Source: a virus. Taken from it: a stretch of DNA of 38,272 bases. The stretch is taken from positions 1-38,272 of the IMG/VR virus record IMGVR_UViG_3300046723_000342; one strand, given 5' to 3'. How positions within the stretch are numbered: position 1 is the first letter of the stretch; every line of letters begins with the position of its first letter. A program made the position numbers and the translations under genes. This document shows, piece after piece, positions 26,748 through 32,902 of the stretch. Below the pieces are notes generated by a model. The model saw only the letters and a program-made list of their open reading frames with translations. It searched no databases and was not told where the DNA came from.

Positions 26748-27026
26748 TTACGTCCCCCAGCGGGCTAGCAAAAGGCGACGAGCGACGAGCCAATCGCGGT
26801 TAAATTCATCAAGTGATCCGCCATAGTTAAAGCGCCGCCAAATGTCCCATGCCTCGCTGTATTGAGCCTCGATCGCGTCATCGCCGGACTCCCACCCGGC
26901 TGCCCGGAGCCCATCGAGAGACCACGGATTCCCCCCGTGTTCCAGGATAGTGTCGCGGATATTCTGCGAGATCTCGTCCACCACCGCCTCCACATCGATG
27001 TGCGCGATCCAGCTATTCGTAGCCAT
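26748..27026 (-). CDS. Hypothetical accessory protein
   Basis: A 92-residue protein (MATNSWIAHIDVEAVVDEIS, then WSLDGLRAAGWESGDDAIEA). AAGGAG sits 6 nt before ATG 27026; an ATG 6 nt upstream would have no spacing, so 27026 is chosen. It is followed by 77 nt without a gene before the next ORF. No recognised family. Confidence 0.6.
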   Translation of the reverse strand: MATNSWIAHIDVEAVVDEISQNIRDTILEHGGNPWSLDGLRAAGWESGDDAIEAQYSEAWDIWRRFNYGGSLDEFNRDWLVARRLLLARWGT

Positions 27027-27037
27027 GGTCATCTCCT

Positions 27038-27193
27038 TCACTTCCCCGCCAGTTCTTTTGCCGCCGCGATCGCCTCGGCGGGAGTCGCCGCGATCCCGCG
27101 GTACAGCCGGGCGCCGTCGGCCAGCATCACCGTGATTTCGCAGCACCATCCGCCCACCACCATCGTCAGCACCTTGCTCGTCGTCTTGCTCAT
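27038..27193 (-). CDS. Hypothetical small protein, leaderless
   Basis: A 51-residue protein (MSKTTSKVLTMVVGGWCCEI, then ARLYRGIAATPAEAIAAAKE). It has no Shine-Dalgarno sequence. A good promoter lies such that transcription would start at the ATG. The C-terminal half resembles short DNA- or protein-binding helices, but I do not recognise a family. Confidence 0.55.
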   Translation of the reverse strand: MSKTTSKVLTMVVGGWCCEITVMLADGARLYRGIAATPAEAIAAAKELAGK

Positions 27194-27229
27194 GAGACAC
27201 AGTATGGGCACTGCGCGCGCAGTGGTCAA
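27194..27229 (-). promoter_or_regulatory. Leaderless promoter with palindromic operator
   Basis: On the minus strand, TTGACC (27224-27229), a 17-nt spacer, CATACT (27201-27206) and 7 nt to the ATG at 27193. A perfect 16-bp palindrome CACTGCGCGCGCAGTG (27209-27224) fills the spacer, the ideal place for a repressor site. It would give the distal accessory genes their own control. Confidence 0.6.
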
Positions 27230-27242
27230 GCCCCTTGGTGAA

Positions 27243-27482
27243 CTATTTCGACGGTTCGCCCTTTCCGCGCAGCGCCAGCCAGGCGCGGATCGCGGGCGCG
27301 TTGTCTCGCTGATAGCAGCGCGAATCCGCGTGATCGTCGCAGTAGAATCCACCTCCACCGAGACCTTGCGTAGCAATCGCGGGGCAGAGGTCGCATGTCT
27401 CGCAGGTCTCCTCGATCACCCGCTCCGCCGCCTCAAGCCTGGCGCGCACGCGGGCATCCTTCCTCGCCCGCGGGGACATCAT
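27243..27482 (-). CDS. Putative zinc-binding small protein
   Basis: A 79-residue protein. ETCETCDLCPA, followed about 14 residues later by FYCDDHADSRC, gives C-x2-C-x2-C and C-x2-H patterns suited to zinc. The start is uncertain: two adjacent ATGs at 27482 and 27479 overlap the upstream gene by about 50 nt, and a GTG at 27449 is an alternative. Function unknown. Confidence 0.5.
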   Translation of the reverse strand: MMSPRARKDARVRARLEAAERVIEETCETCDLCPAIATQGLGGGGFYCDDHADSRCYQRDNAPAIRAWLALRGKGEPSK

Positions 27483-27612
27483 CGAGCGCTCTCTTGAGGA
27501 ACCCCCAGGCGCACACCGAGCAAACGAGCCACTTGCGAAGTGTGCGTAGTTCCGCCGACTTGTCGTCGCAGTTTCCAGCACGCATCAGCGGGATGTGCGC
27601 AGGCATGGTCAT
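27433..27612 (-). CDS. Hypothetical small protein with CxxC
   Basis: A 59-residue protein coupled by ATGA to the upstream gene. CSVC and an earlier Cys could bind zinc. The C-terminal PAGEEG is encoded by an 18-bp sequence repeated at 27957-27974 in another gene of this operon. Function unknown. Confidence 0.5.
   Translation of the reverse strand: MTMPAHIPLMRAGNCDDKSAELRTLRKWLVCSVCAWGFLKRALDDVPAGEEGCPRARQA
27458..27475. repeat. 18-bp direct repeat, copy 1
   Basis: CCTTCCTCGCCCGCGGGG, identical to 27957-27974. In both places it codes PAGEEG near a C-terminus. It suggests short-homology recombination among the accessory genes. Confidence 0.6.
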
Positions 27613-27947
27613 TTGGCCTCGGGTGCGGGGCCGGGAACCTCGCGCAGCTCGTCCTCGATCTCCGTCGCGCCGATTGCCTCGACGATTCGCCGGATCGTCT
27701 GCTTCTCGTTCCCGTCGGGATCGCAGACGAGAACTTGGATCTTTCCGTTGCTCCGGAAGACCTCGACGAGGAGCGCCCGCGTGTCCGCCGCGCGGATCGC
27801 CGCCTTCGCGACCTTCTTGATGCGGTCGCGCGATTCCTCGGCTTCGGCGACCCACGTGCGGACCGCGGTCGAGCTCATGATGCTGAAGCCGGCGGCTTCG
27901 AGCTTCGCCAAGGCTTCGGCGCCGATGATGTCCTGAGGCTGCGTCAC
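27609..27947 (-). CDS. Hypothetical accessory protein
   Basis: A 112-residue protein with a GTG start overlapping the previous TGA. It starts with a helical part (IIGAEALAKLEAAGFSIMSS) and has TRALLVEVFRSNGKIQVLVC and DPDGNEKQTIRRIVEAIGAT, a mixed alpha/beta pattern. I do not recognise the family. Its end is coupled to the following gene. Confidence 0.6.
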   Translation of the reverse strand: MTQPQDIIGAEALAKLEAAGFSIMSSTAVRTWVAEAEESRDRIKKVAKAAIRAADTRALLVEVFRSNGKIQVLVCDPDGNEKQTIRRIVEAIGATEIEDELREVPGPAPEAK

Positions 27948-28198
27948 TTCTCCCGCCCTTCCTCGCCCGCGGGGGCGTGCATGAGCTCCACGAATCGATC
28001 CCACGGGATGGCGATGGTGCGCAGCGGCGCGCCTCTGCATACGGTACACGTCACCGTCTCGCCCATCTCCCGATAGAGGCCACCCCGCACGCGCCTCGTG
28101 TTCTTGCAGTTCTCGCAATCGTTCGGCACCTGCACGAGCACCGCGATCGGCTTGAACGCCCCTCCGCTGTCCCTATCGCTGGGCTTTTGCTTGTCCAT
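27944..28198 (-). CDS. Putative zinc-ribbon protein
   Basis: An 84-residue protein. CENC and CTVC, about 20 residues apart, form a C-x2-C...C-x2-C zinc-ribbon pattern. ATG 28198 is preferred to an upstream TTG. It begins MDKQKPSD, nearly the same as MNEQKPSD of the upstream gene, from a 17-bp repeated DNA stretch. It overlaps that gene by 26 nt. Nucleic-acid binding is likely, but no role can be assigned. Confidence 0.55.
   Translation of the reverse strand: MDKQKPSDRDSGGAFKPIAVLVQVPNDCENCKNTRRVRGGLYREMGETVTCTVCRGAPLRTIAIPWDRFVELMHAPAGEEGREK
27957..27974. repeat. 18-bp direct repeat, copy 2
   Basis: Second copy of CCTTCCTCGCCCGCGGGG; first copy at 27458-27475. Confidence 0.6.
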
Positions 28199-28448
28199 CG
28201 TCGTGGCCTTCTTGCGCAAGAAGCTCGTCTGCCATCACATACGCCATTTCGATGATTTCGTCGGAGGCCTCTTTCCCCGATGCGAGCATGGCGACAACGA
28301 AGGATTGCGCGATCATGAGCCGGCGGCGCTGCGTCAACGACTTCTCGAGCGAGGCAAAAGCGGTCTCCAATCCACGTAGCCGCTCGAACACGTCGGGGGC
28401 GCCACGCTCGTTCTCCGTTGCCCCATCGCTGGGCTTTTGCTCATTCAT
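28173..28448 (-). CDS. Hypothetical helical protein
   Basis: A 91-residue helical protein (VFERLRGLETAFASLEKSLT, then RRRLMIAQSFVVAMLASGKE). GAGAGGAG about 9 nt before the ATG gives a clear start. It is the first accessory gene after the integrase. Function unknown. Confidence 0.6.
   Translation of the reverse strand: MNEQKPSDGATENERGAPDVFERLRGLETAFASLEKSLTQRRRLMIAQSFVVAMLASGKEASDEIIEMAYVMADELLAQEGHDDGQAKAQR
28175..28191. repeat. 17-bp direct repeat, copy 1
   Basis: ATCGCTGGGCTTTTGCT, identical to 28425-28441. Both copies code the N-terminal QKPSD of successive genes, suggesting a duplicated translation-initiation region. Confidence 0.6.
28425..28441. repeat. 17-bp direct repeat, copy 2
   Basis: Second copy of ATCGCTGGGCTTTTGCT. 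Confidence 0.6.
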
Positions 28449-28493
28449 GTTCTCGACTCCTCTCCCGCACGAAGCGGTTTCAGCTACCGAAGG

Positions 28494-29774
28494 TCACCCG
28501 GCCGCCTTGCGTTGGCACGCCGGCGTCACACGGGCGCCGGCGCGATCGCGTTTTGCACTGGATCGCTCGTCGTATTCGCGACGCGACGCGCGGATTGAAA
28601 ATCCTCGTGTGGGCGGTTCGATTCCGTCCCTGGGCACCAGATCCGCATGAATTGAAGCGCTTTCCGATGCGGCCGCGTTTCCACTGCTCGCACCGCTTGC
28701 ACCGAAACCGCGACCCTCTGGCACACCGGTGTCACACGCACCCGGCGACGACTTCATCACCTGGTGATGATCTTCCCCGAGCCGGGCCCGGAGCAACGCC
28801 CCGAGCGCGTCGGGAGCGATGCGCCCGTAGACGCGCTCGACCATCCTCGAGTCGCGGTGACGCAGCACGCCGGCGAGGAGGGAAGGCTCGACGCCCTGCG
28901 CTCGGAGCCACGTCGCGCACGTGCGCCGCAAGTCGTTCGGGGTGAGCGGCTCGAGCCCGATGCCGCGGCACGCGTCGGGGAGCTCCCGGCCTACGTTGCC
29001 CCACCCGCGGAACATCGGCCCCGAGTCGGGCGTCACGTCGACGACCATCCGCAGGATCGTGATCTGCCACCACACGAGGGGAATCGTCGCCGCCGCGCCC
29101 GCCGTCTTGGTCCCGCGGATGCGCACCATGCCGCCCTCGAGGTCGATATCCGCTTTGCGAGCGCGCACGCTCTCGGCGTACCGCGCGCCGGTCGCGAGCA
29201 TGAATGCCATGTGCGCCGCCCGGTCGGGGAGTAGGGCGTCGACGAGCCTTTGCAGGTCCGCCGCCCGCCGAAGCACCCGGGCGCGCGGCTTGTAGCCCAC
29301 GGCCCAGCCAACCGGCATGATCGCGTCCACGTCGACGACGAGCTCCCCACGGCGCTTCGCGAGCTTGAGCGCGACCCGTAGCGTGGTGAGCTCCTTCCCG
29401 ATGGTCGTCCTCTCCGCGCCCTCCGACGTCCTCATCGCGATGAAGTGATCGACCATCGCCGCGGTGAGCTCCCCGAGGCGGGTGTCACGCCCGAGGACAC
29501 GAACGAGGTGCGCGGCCTTCGTTTGGTACATGCGCACCGTCCCCGCCGCGCGCCCGCGCTGCGCCCGGTCGGCGAGCATGTGCGTCAGGGCGCTGTCGAG
29601 CGTGGTCGCGTACGCGGCCGAATGTCGGGGATCTGCAGCTTCTCGCTCGAGACGAGCCGCAACGGTTTCGGCCGCTCGTCGGTCGGTGCATCGGGTGGAC
29701 ACGCGGTGTCGGCGCTTGCTCGCGTCGTAGAACGTCGCCCACCACGTTTCGCCGCGCTTGTAGAGTCGTGCCAT
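28494..29774 (-). CDS. int: Tyrosine integrase with attP inside its 3' end
   Basis: A 426-residue tyrosine recombinase. N-terminal arm-binding strands (MARLYKRGETWWATFYD), a core-binding helical part (60-160), then the catalytic residues R198 (ATGARYAES), K223 (GTKTAGA), R283 (NDLRRT, with Asn280 where His is usual), H306 (LRHRDS) and nucleophile Y316 (VERVYGRI). The catalytic domain ends near 335. A further ~90 residues read through the attachment region; residues 379-395 (LVPRDGIEPPTRGFSIR) are the antisense of a tRNA 3' half. After integration the last ~31 codons would come from the host. AGGAACCGGG before the ATG supports the start. Confidence 0.9.
   Translation of the reverse strand: MARLYKRGETWWATFYDASKRRHRVSTRCTDRRAAETVAARLEREAADPRHSAAYATTLDSALTHMLADRAQRGRAAGTVRMYQTKAAHLVRVLGRDTRLGELTAAMVDHFIAMRTSEGAERTTIGKELTTLRVALKLAKRRGELVVDVDAIMPVGWAVGYKPRARVLRRAADLQRLVDALLPDRAAHMAFMLATGARYAESVRARKADIDLEGGMVRIRGTKTAGAAATIPLVWWQITILRMVVDVTPDSGPMFRGWGNVGRELPDACRGIGLEPLTPNDLRRTCATWLRAQGVEPSLLAGVLRHRDSRMVERVYGRIAPDALGALLRARLGEDHHQVMKSSPGACDTGVPEGRGFGASGASSGNAAASESASIHADLVPRDGIEPPTRGFSIRASRREYDERSSAKRDRAGARVTPACQRKAAG
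28513..28532. repeat. Putative integrase arm site 1
   Basis: TGGCACGCCGGCGTCACACG. It matches 18 of 20 bases at 28719-28738 in the same orientation, though the two copies are read in different frames of int, so DNA rather than protein is conserved. It lies 58 nt from the att core. Confidence 0.6.
28591..28639. other. attP: attP core: 3' half of tRNA-Phe(GAA)
   Basis: On the plus strand the anticodon loop TTGAAAA with 3' stem TCCTC, variable GTGTG, T-arm GGCGG-TTCGATT-CCGTC and acceptor CCTGGGC-ACCA match the 3' half of tRNA-Phe. The 5' half is absent: no D-arm, and the 5' anticodon stem mispairs once. This is how phages that use a tRNA as attB restore it on integration. Phage genes lie on both sides, so it reads as attP rather than a prophage end. 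Confidence 0.8.
28719..28738. repeat. Putative integrase arm site 2
   Basis: TGGCACACCGGTGTCACACG, direct repeat of 28513-28532, on the other side of the att core (79 nt away). Each copy also contains a 10-bp palindrome (ACACCGGTGT or ACGCCGGCGT). Confidence 0.6.
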
Positions 29775-29941
29775 CCCGGTTCCTCGATTCGTCGAAGGTA
29801 CGCGTCAAGCGCTCGCCGTGTCACCCGCACCGATCGGCCGCTCACCAGGTGCGGGATCTCCCGCATGATTTCGTAAGCCCGCGAGAGCGACACCTTGAGC
29901 TCGGCCGCGACGTCAGTTGCGGTGAGTACGAGGGAGCTCAC
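29585..29941 (-). CDS. Excisionase-like HTH protein overlapping int
   Basis: A 118-residue protein with a GTG start coupled to the upstream gene. Residues 6-55 (LTATDVAAELKVSLSRAYEI, then VSGRSVRVTRRALDAYLRRI) form the excisionase/MerR-like winged helix that binds DNA and steers integrase. The remaining ~60 residues are low-complexity and basic and overlap int by 190 nt in another frame. The overlap is unusual; the C-terminal part may have little constraint of its own. It is a good Xis candidate by fold and place. Confidence 0.7.
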   Translation of the reverse strand: MSSLVLTATDVAAELKVSLSRAYEIMREIPHLVSGRSVRVTRRALDAYLRRIEEPGWHDSTSAAKRGGRRSTTRASADTACPPDAPTDERPKPLRLVSSEKLQIPDIRPRTRPRSTAP

Positions 29942-30378
29942 ACCAGGCTCATAACAAAGGCCACGAGCGCAGGAACCGGGCGAAACCATTCGCCACGAAG
30001 GCGCGCCTCCGCAGACCGTAGATGAAACCGCTGTTCGGTGGCCCTGTCGGCGTTTTCTAAAAACCCGACGAGATGACACTCGACATGGTTACCGGTTTGG
30101 TTTTGAGCGAATCGCTTAGCGATGTTGGATGCGACACCGATTTTGATAGGCCCAGCCGTCCCGGCTTGGATGAAGTACACGCCAGGGAAAGCAGGCGGGT
30201 CGAGCGGCCGAAGGTATTCAGAGAATAGGCCAAGGACATCCGATTCATTGATGCGCCACTGCCGGCCGAGCTTCTGCGCGCCGGGAATGCGGCCTTGGCG
30301 GCAGAGCTGCGAGACCGTCGAGATCGGCAGCTGCAAGAGCTCGGCTGCTTGTTCCGCGGTGAGAACGCGATCGGTCAT
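29938..30378 (-). CDS. HTH/GIY-YIG fusion protein
   Basis: A 146-residue protein. Residues 5-50 (LTAEQAAELLQLPISTVSQL, then QKLGRQWRINESDVLGLF) form an excisionase-type helix-turn-helix. Residues 64-133 (PGVYFIQAGTAGPIKIGVAS, then IAKRFAQNQTGN and RLRGEWFRP) match the GIY-YIG fold of the T5orf172/MUG113 type, which cleaves DNA in several families. A GTG at 30411 would add 11 residues and overlaps the previous stop; ATG 30378 with a G-rich site is preferred. The GIY-YIG half is visibly AT-richer than its neighbours, suggesting a later acquisition. It may be a nuclease targeted by its HTH to a site near att or the operators. Confidence 0.7.
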   Translation of the reverse strand: MTDRVLTAEQAAELLQLPISTVSQLCRQGRIPGAQKLGRQWRINESDVLGLFSEYLRPLDPPAFPGVYFIQAGTAGPIKIGVASNIAKRFAQNQTGNHVECHLVGFLENADRATEQRFHLRSAEARLRGEWFRPVPALVAFVMSLV

Positions 30379-30407
30379 GGTCCCCCCCGTTGGGCGCGTG
30401 GGGGCAG

Positions 30408-31976
30408 TCACGATGCCTCCTCCAGCTCCCCCGGGATGTATACGTTGCTCACGACGTCGGGATAGACCTCGCGTGCGAGCTCGGCGGCGGCGCGCCATCG
30501 CAGCATCGTCCGCGGGCCCTTCTGCCATTGCGTCGGCTTGCCGCTGTTCGACTTGCGGGTGTAGCCCGCGACGTCGGCGTCCTTCATCGTAAAGGACTCC
30601 TTCCGTTCCTTCCGCGCGCCGACTCGCTTGGTCTCCCACGTCGCGCGCTCGTCCGTCGACTCGATGCACTCGAAGTATTCGGCGAGGCCCGATCGCAGCA
30701 CCATCCCGACCATGAGCGCCGCCGAGATCTGCGGCTTGCCCTCGATAATGTGCATGCCCCTCAAGCTAGTGAGCGCGTCGAGCCCCATCGTGCGGCCCGT
30801 CATAATCACGGCGAAGATCGAATCCGGGTTGCTGTGCGCGCGAAAGAGGCCCGAGTTGTAGAGGTGTTTCGCGAGGGTGTATGCGTTGCTCACGTTGCTC
30901 GGCTCGAGGGCGAGGGCGAAGCGCTCATGCCTCACCGTGGCAAGAGCCGTAGAAGTGCCCGGCTCTTCGGCCACTCCGGCCGGGCTCGGAGGGGCTGCCC
31001 CTTGCGGTTGCGATGGTGTCGCGTGCAGGGGTAGAGCCGAAGCTTGCGGAGGCGCCGGCTCCGTGTCGGCCTCCTCCTCGAATTCTGCGTCTGAGAAAGT
31101 GCCCGGCTCATCGGCCCCACGGCCGGGCTGCGTGTGAGAGGTCTGTTGGGTCCCCTCGCCAGCTGCGAAGCCGGCCGAAGTCTCGTGCTCCTTCTCGAGC
31201 GCCGTGCAGTCGATGGGCGCATCGGTCCGAAGCGTAATCAGCTTGCGAGCGAGTGCGAAGATGTCCGCCGAAGCAATCAGCGAATCACGCACCGAAGGCG
31301 GCTCGATTGCCCATTTGCCGTCCTTCTTCTCGTCGAGCGCGCCCCACAACTTCGAGGCGGTCCCATACTTCGCGAGCAGGCGTTGCGCGTGCTTCGCGCC
31401 GACCTTCTCGACGCCGCGCACGTTGTCGCTCGAGTCACCTACGAGCGCGAGGAAGTCGACCATTTGCGCCGGCGTCACGCCGTAGCGCGCTTCGACCTCG
31501 ACGGGTCCGCCGAGCTTGCCGCTCTGAGGGTCGAGCGCGAGCGTCCCGTTGCCGTTCGAGTCGTTCCACCAAACAAGCTGCAACATGTCCTTGTCGCGGC
31601 TCGCAATGTGAACCTCGCCATGCGATGGGCCCTTCTGCCAGAACCACTCCACGCACGTGGCGATGATGTCGTCCGCTTCGAAGCCGGGCGCCTCGAACAT
31701 GGTGAAGCCTCGCCGCGCGAGCTCCTTCTTCACGCTGTCGAGCTGCTCGATGGCTTCTGTGTCATGCGGCGGCCGGTTGCCCTTGTAGTCGGGGTAGATC
31801 TCGCGACGCCACGACGTGCCCGCGTCGCAGCATACCGCTACGCGTGCGTAGCCCTCGGCGAGCTGAATCACCTTGCCGAGCGTCCTCTCGTAGGGCGCCT
31901 CGCGGCTCTGACTCGCCGAGCCGTGCCAGAGCCACCAGAAGATCGCGCTGAGATCAACGAGGAGGAGAGCCTTCAC
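30408..31976 (-). CDS. FEN/PolA-type 5'-3' exonuclease fused to RecT-like annealase
   Basis: A 522-residue protein; the GTG start overlaps the upstream TGA. Residues 1-255 form a 5'-3' exonuclease of the PolA/T5 FEN family: D8 (LLLVDLSA), D51 (VCCDAGTSWRREIYPDYKGN), E100 and D102-103 (FEADDI), D128 and D130 (SRDKDM), D181 and D184 (GDSSDN) and an H3TH motif (VEKVGAKHAQRLLAKYG). A Pro/Ala/Glu linker (about 262-350) leads to a RecT-like domain: LYNSGLFRAHSNPDSIFAVI, MTGRTMGLDALTSLRGMHII, EGKPQISAALMVGMVLRSG, then TWETKRVGARKERKESFTM and RAAAELAREVYPDV. The chain would chew 5' ends and anneal the exposed strand. Exonuclease and annealase are normally separate genes (lambda Exo/Beta). Confidence 0.85.
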   Translation of the reverse strand: MKALLLVDLSAIFWWLWHGSASQSREAPYERTLGKVIQLAEGYARVAVCCDAGTSWRREIYPDYKGNRPPHDTEAIEQLDSVKKELARRGFTMFEAPGFEADDIIATCVEWFWQKGPSHGEVHIASRDKDMLQLVWWNDSNGNGTLALDPQSGKLGGPVEVEARYGVTPAQMVDFLALVGDSSDNVRGVEKVGAKHAQRLLAKYGTASKLWGALDEKKDGKWAIEPPSVRDSLIASADIFALARKLITLRTDAPIDCTALEKEHETSAGFAAGEGTQQTSHTQPGRGADEPGTFSDAEFEEEADTEPAPPQASALPLHATPSQPQGAAPPSPAGVAEEPGTSTALATVRHERFALALEPSNVSNAYTLAKHLYNSGLFRAHSNPDSIFAVIMTGRTMGLDALTSLRGMHIIEGKPQISAALMVGMVLRSGLAEYFECIESTDERATWETKRVGARKERKESFTMKDADVAGYTRKSNSGKPTQWQKGPRTMLRWRAAAELAREVYPDVVSNVYIPGELEEAS

Positions 31977-32317
31977 GCCGTCACCTGCTTCCATGCACGC
32001 GACATCGCCTCGGCGACCGCAGCGCCGTCGACATCATCCGGCCACAGCCACGCGCCCGGCCCCTCTCGCTTCACCCGACGAGCCTGGATCGCCTGCTCGA
32101 CCGTCTCGCGAATCCCGAAAGAGGAGCCGACCTCTTCGCGCAACGAGACGACGTGCAGGACATTTCGCGCGAGCTCCTGCGCCCAATCCGTGGGCAGGAA
32201 GCGCGCGGCCGCTTCGGTAAGCACGGCCACACGAAGCGCGAGCTTCGCGGGGATCCCTCGCGTGGCGAGGACGGAGAGAGCGAGCGAGGCGTGGAGGGCG
32301 GATCCGCTGTCGTTCAT
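31973..32317 (-). CDS. Hypothetical first gene of the left operon, leaderless
   Basis: A 114-residue helical protein (LALSVLATRGIPAKLALRVA, then WAQELARNVLHVVSLREEVG, ending WPDDVDGAAVAEAMSRAWKQ). ATG 32317 sits 7 nt after a -10 box, with no Shine-Dalgarno, so it is chosen over ATG 32338. It is the first gene expressed from the repressed left promoter and lies immediately before the recombination protein, so it may assist recombination or antagonise the repressor. Family not recognised. Confidence 0.6.
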   Translation of the reverse strand: MNDSGSALHASLALSVLATRGIPAKLALRVAVLTEAAARFLPTDWAQELARNVLHVVSLREEVGSSFGIRETVEQAIQARRVKREGPGAWLWPDDVDGAAVAEAMSRAWKQVTA

Positions 32318-32363
32318 CGGCCCGATGATGATGGCCATCGACAGCGATGTCAATGGACATCGC
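32318..32363 (-). promoter_or_regulatory. Left promoter with operator OL
   Basis: Minus strand: TTGACA (32348-32353), 17 nt, CATCAT (32325-32330), 7 nt, ATG 32317. A perfect inverted repeat GCGATGTC-CATT-GACATCGC (32344-32363) contains the -35 box, so a bound repressor would block it. A second, weaker site (TCGATGGCCAT) follows. Confidence 0.75.
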
Positions 32364-32373
32364 AACGGGGAAC

Positions 32374-32401
32374 AAAAAAAGGCTCGGGAGAACCCCGAAC
32401 C
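32374..32401 (-). terminator. Rho-independent terminator of the repressor gene
   Basis: Minus strand: GGTTCGGG pairs with CCCGAGCC (one G-U), loop GTTCT, followed by seven T. It begins 6 nt after the repressor stop codon and separates it from the left promoter. Confidence 0.75.
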
Positions 32402-32407
32402 CTGACA

Positions 32408-32788
32408 TTAGCGTCGTGGTCCGGGCCGCCCCGTCAACCGTTTGACAGCAGCCATCTCGCCCGAGTCGTGCTCCTTCTTGCCCTGCGATTCGTTCGCCGG
32501 CTCCTCCATCAACCCCGTCCCCTCGGCCAGCCACTCGAACCGAATGCGCAGCGCCGCCGCATATTCAAGCAGGGTGTCGTAGGACACGGGACGCGGCCGT
32601 TTCCCGGTCGTAAGGCGCGACGTCTGCCCGATGCCCTGGCCCATCATCCGGTCAAGCTCGTTCGCTCCGAGCTCCCGCATCTTCATCGCGAACGCGATTC
32701 TCATCACGATCGCGGCTTGACGTTTTCGTGAACGTTCAGCGCGCATCCTCTGGATAGGAGTCACGCTTTTGACGATGTCCTTTGACAT
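32408..32788 (-). CDS. CI-like repressor (XRE-type HTH)
   Basis: A 126-residue protein. Residues about 27-92 (IVMRIAFAMKMRELGANELD, then MMGQGIGQTSRLTTGKRPRP and YDTLLEYAAALRIRFEWLAE) form an XRE-family helix-turn-helix. The C-terminus is short and lacks a LexA-like Ser-Lys protease domain, so induction would not be by RecA-driven self-cleavage. ATG 32788 lies within operator O1, so the gene is probably autoregulated; a weak TATTGC upstream hints at a leaderless transcript as for lambda cI from PRM. ATG 32746 is an alternative start. It is divergent from the Cro-like gene and has its own terminator. Confidence 0.75.
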   Translation of the reverse strand: MSKDIVKSVTPIQRMRAERSRKRQAAIVMRIAFAMKMRELGANELDRMMGQGIGQTSRLTTGKRPRPVSYDTLLEYAAALRIRFEWLAEGTGLMEEPANESQGKKEHDSGEMAAVKRLTGRPGPRR

Positions 32789-32795
32789 CGTCAAA
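32768..32795. promoter_or_regulatory. Operator O1 at the repressor start
   Basis: TTTGACGATGTC-CTTT-GACATCGTCAAA: perfect 12-bp arms with a 4-nt spacer, the longest of three related sites (half-site GATGTC/GACATC). It covers the repressor initiation codon. Confidence 0.8.
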
Positions 32796-32855
32796 GGCAA
32801 TAGGGATGGACCGGAACCTTTCCGACCCATGGGCAGATGTTCATCGCCATCGCTG

Positions 32856-32902
32856 TCGATGGCCATTGACATCGCATTCGTTTCGGGCACACTCGCCGAA
32901 CC
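32856..32902 (+). promoter_or_regulatory. Right promoter with operator O2
   Basis: Operator TCGATGGC-CATT-GACATCGC (32856-32875) contains TTGACA (32866-32871). About 16-17 nt later CACACTC (32888-32894) can serve as a -10, and the ATG of the Cro-like gene follows 8-9 nt further with no Shine-Dalgarno. A degenerate GATGTTCATC site lies just upstream at 32836-32845. Confidence 0.7.

Noticed and set aside
28560-28640. Complete tRNA-Phe gene
   Set aside because: Only the 3' half is present; upstream bases lack an acceptor 5' strand and D-arm, so it is an att core rather than a functional tRNA.
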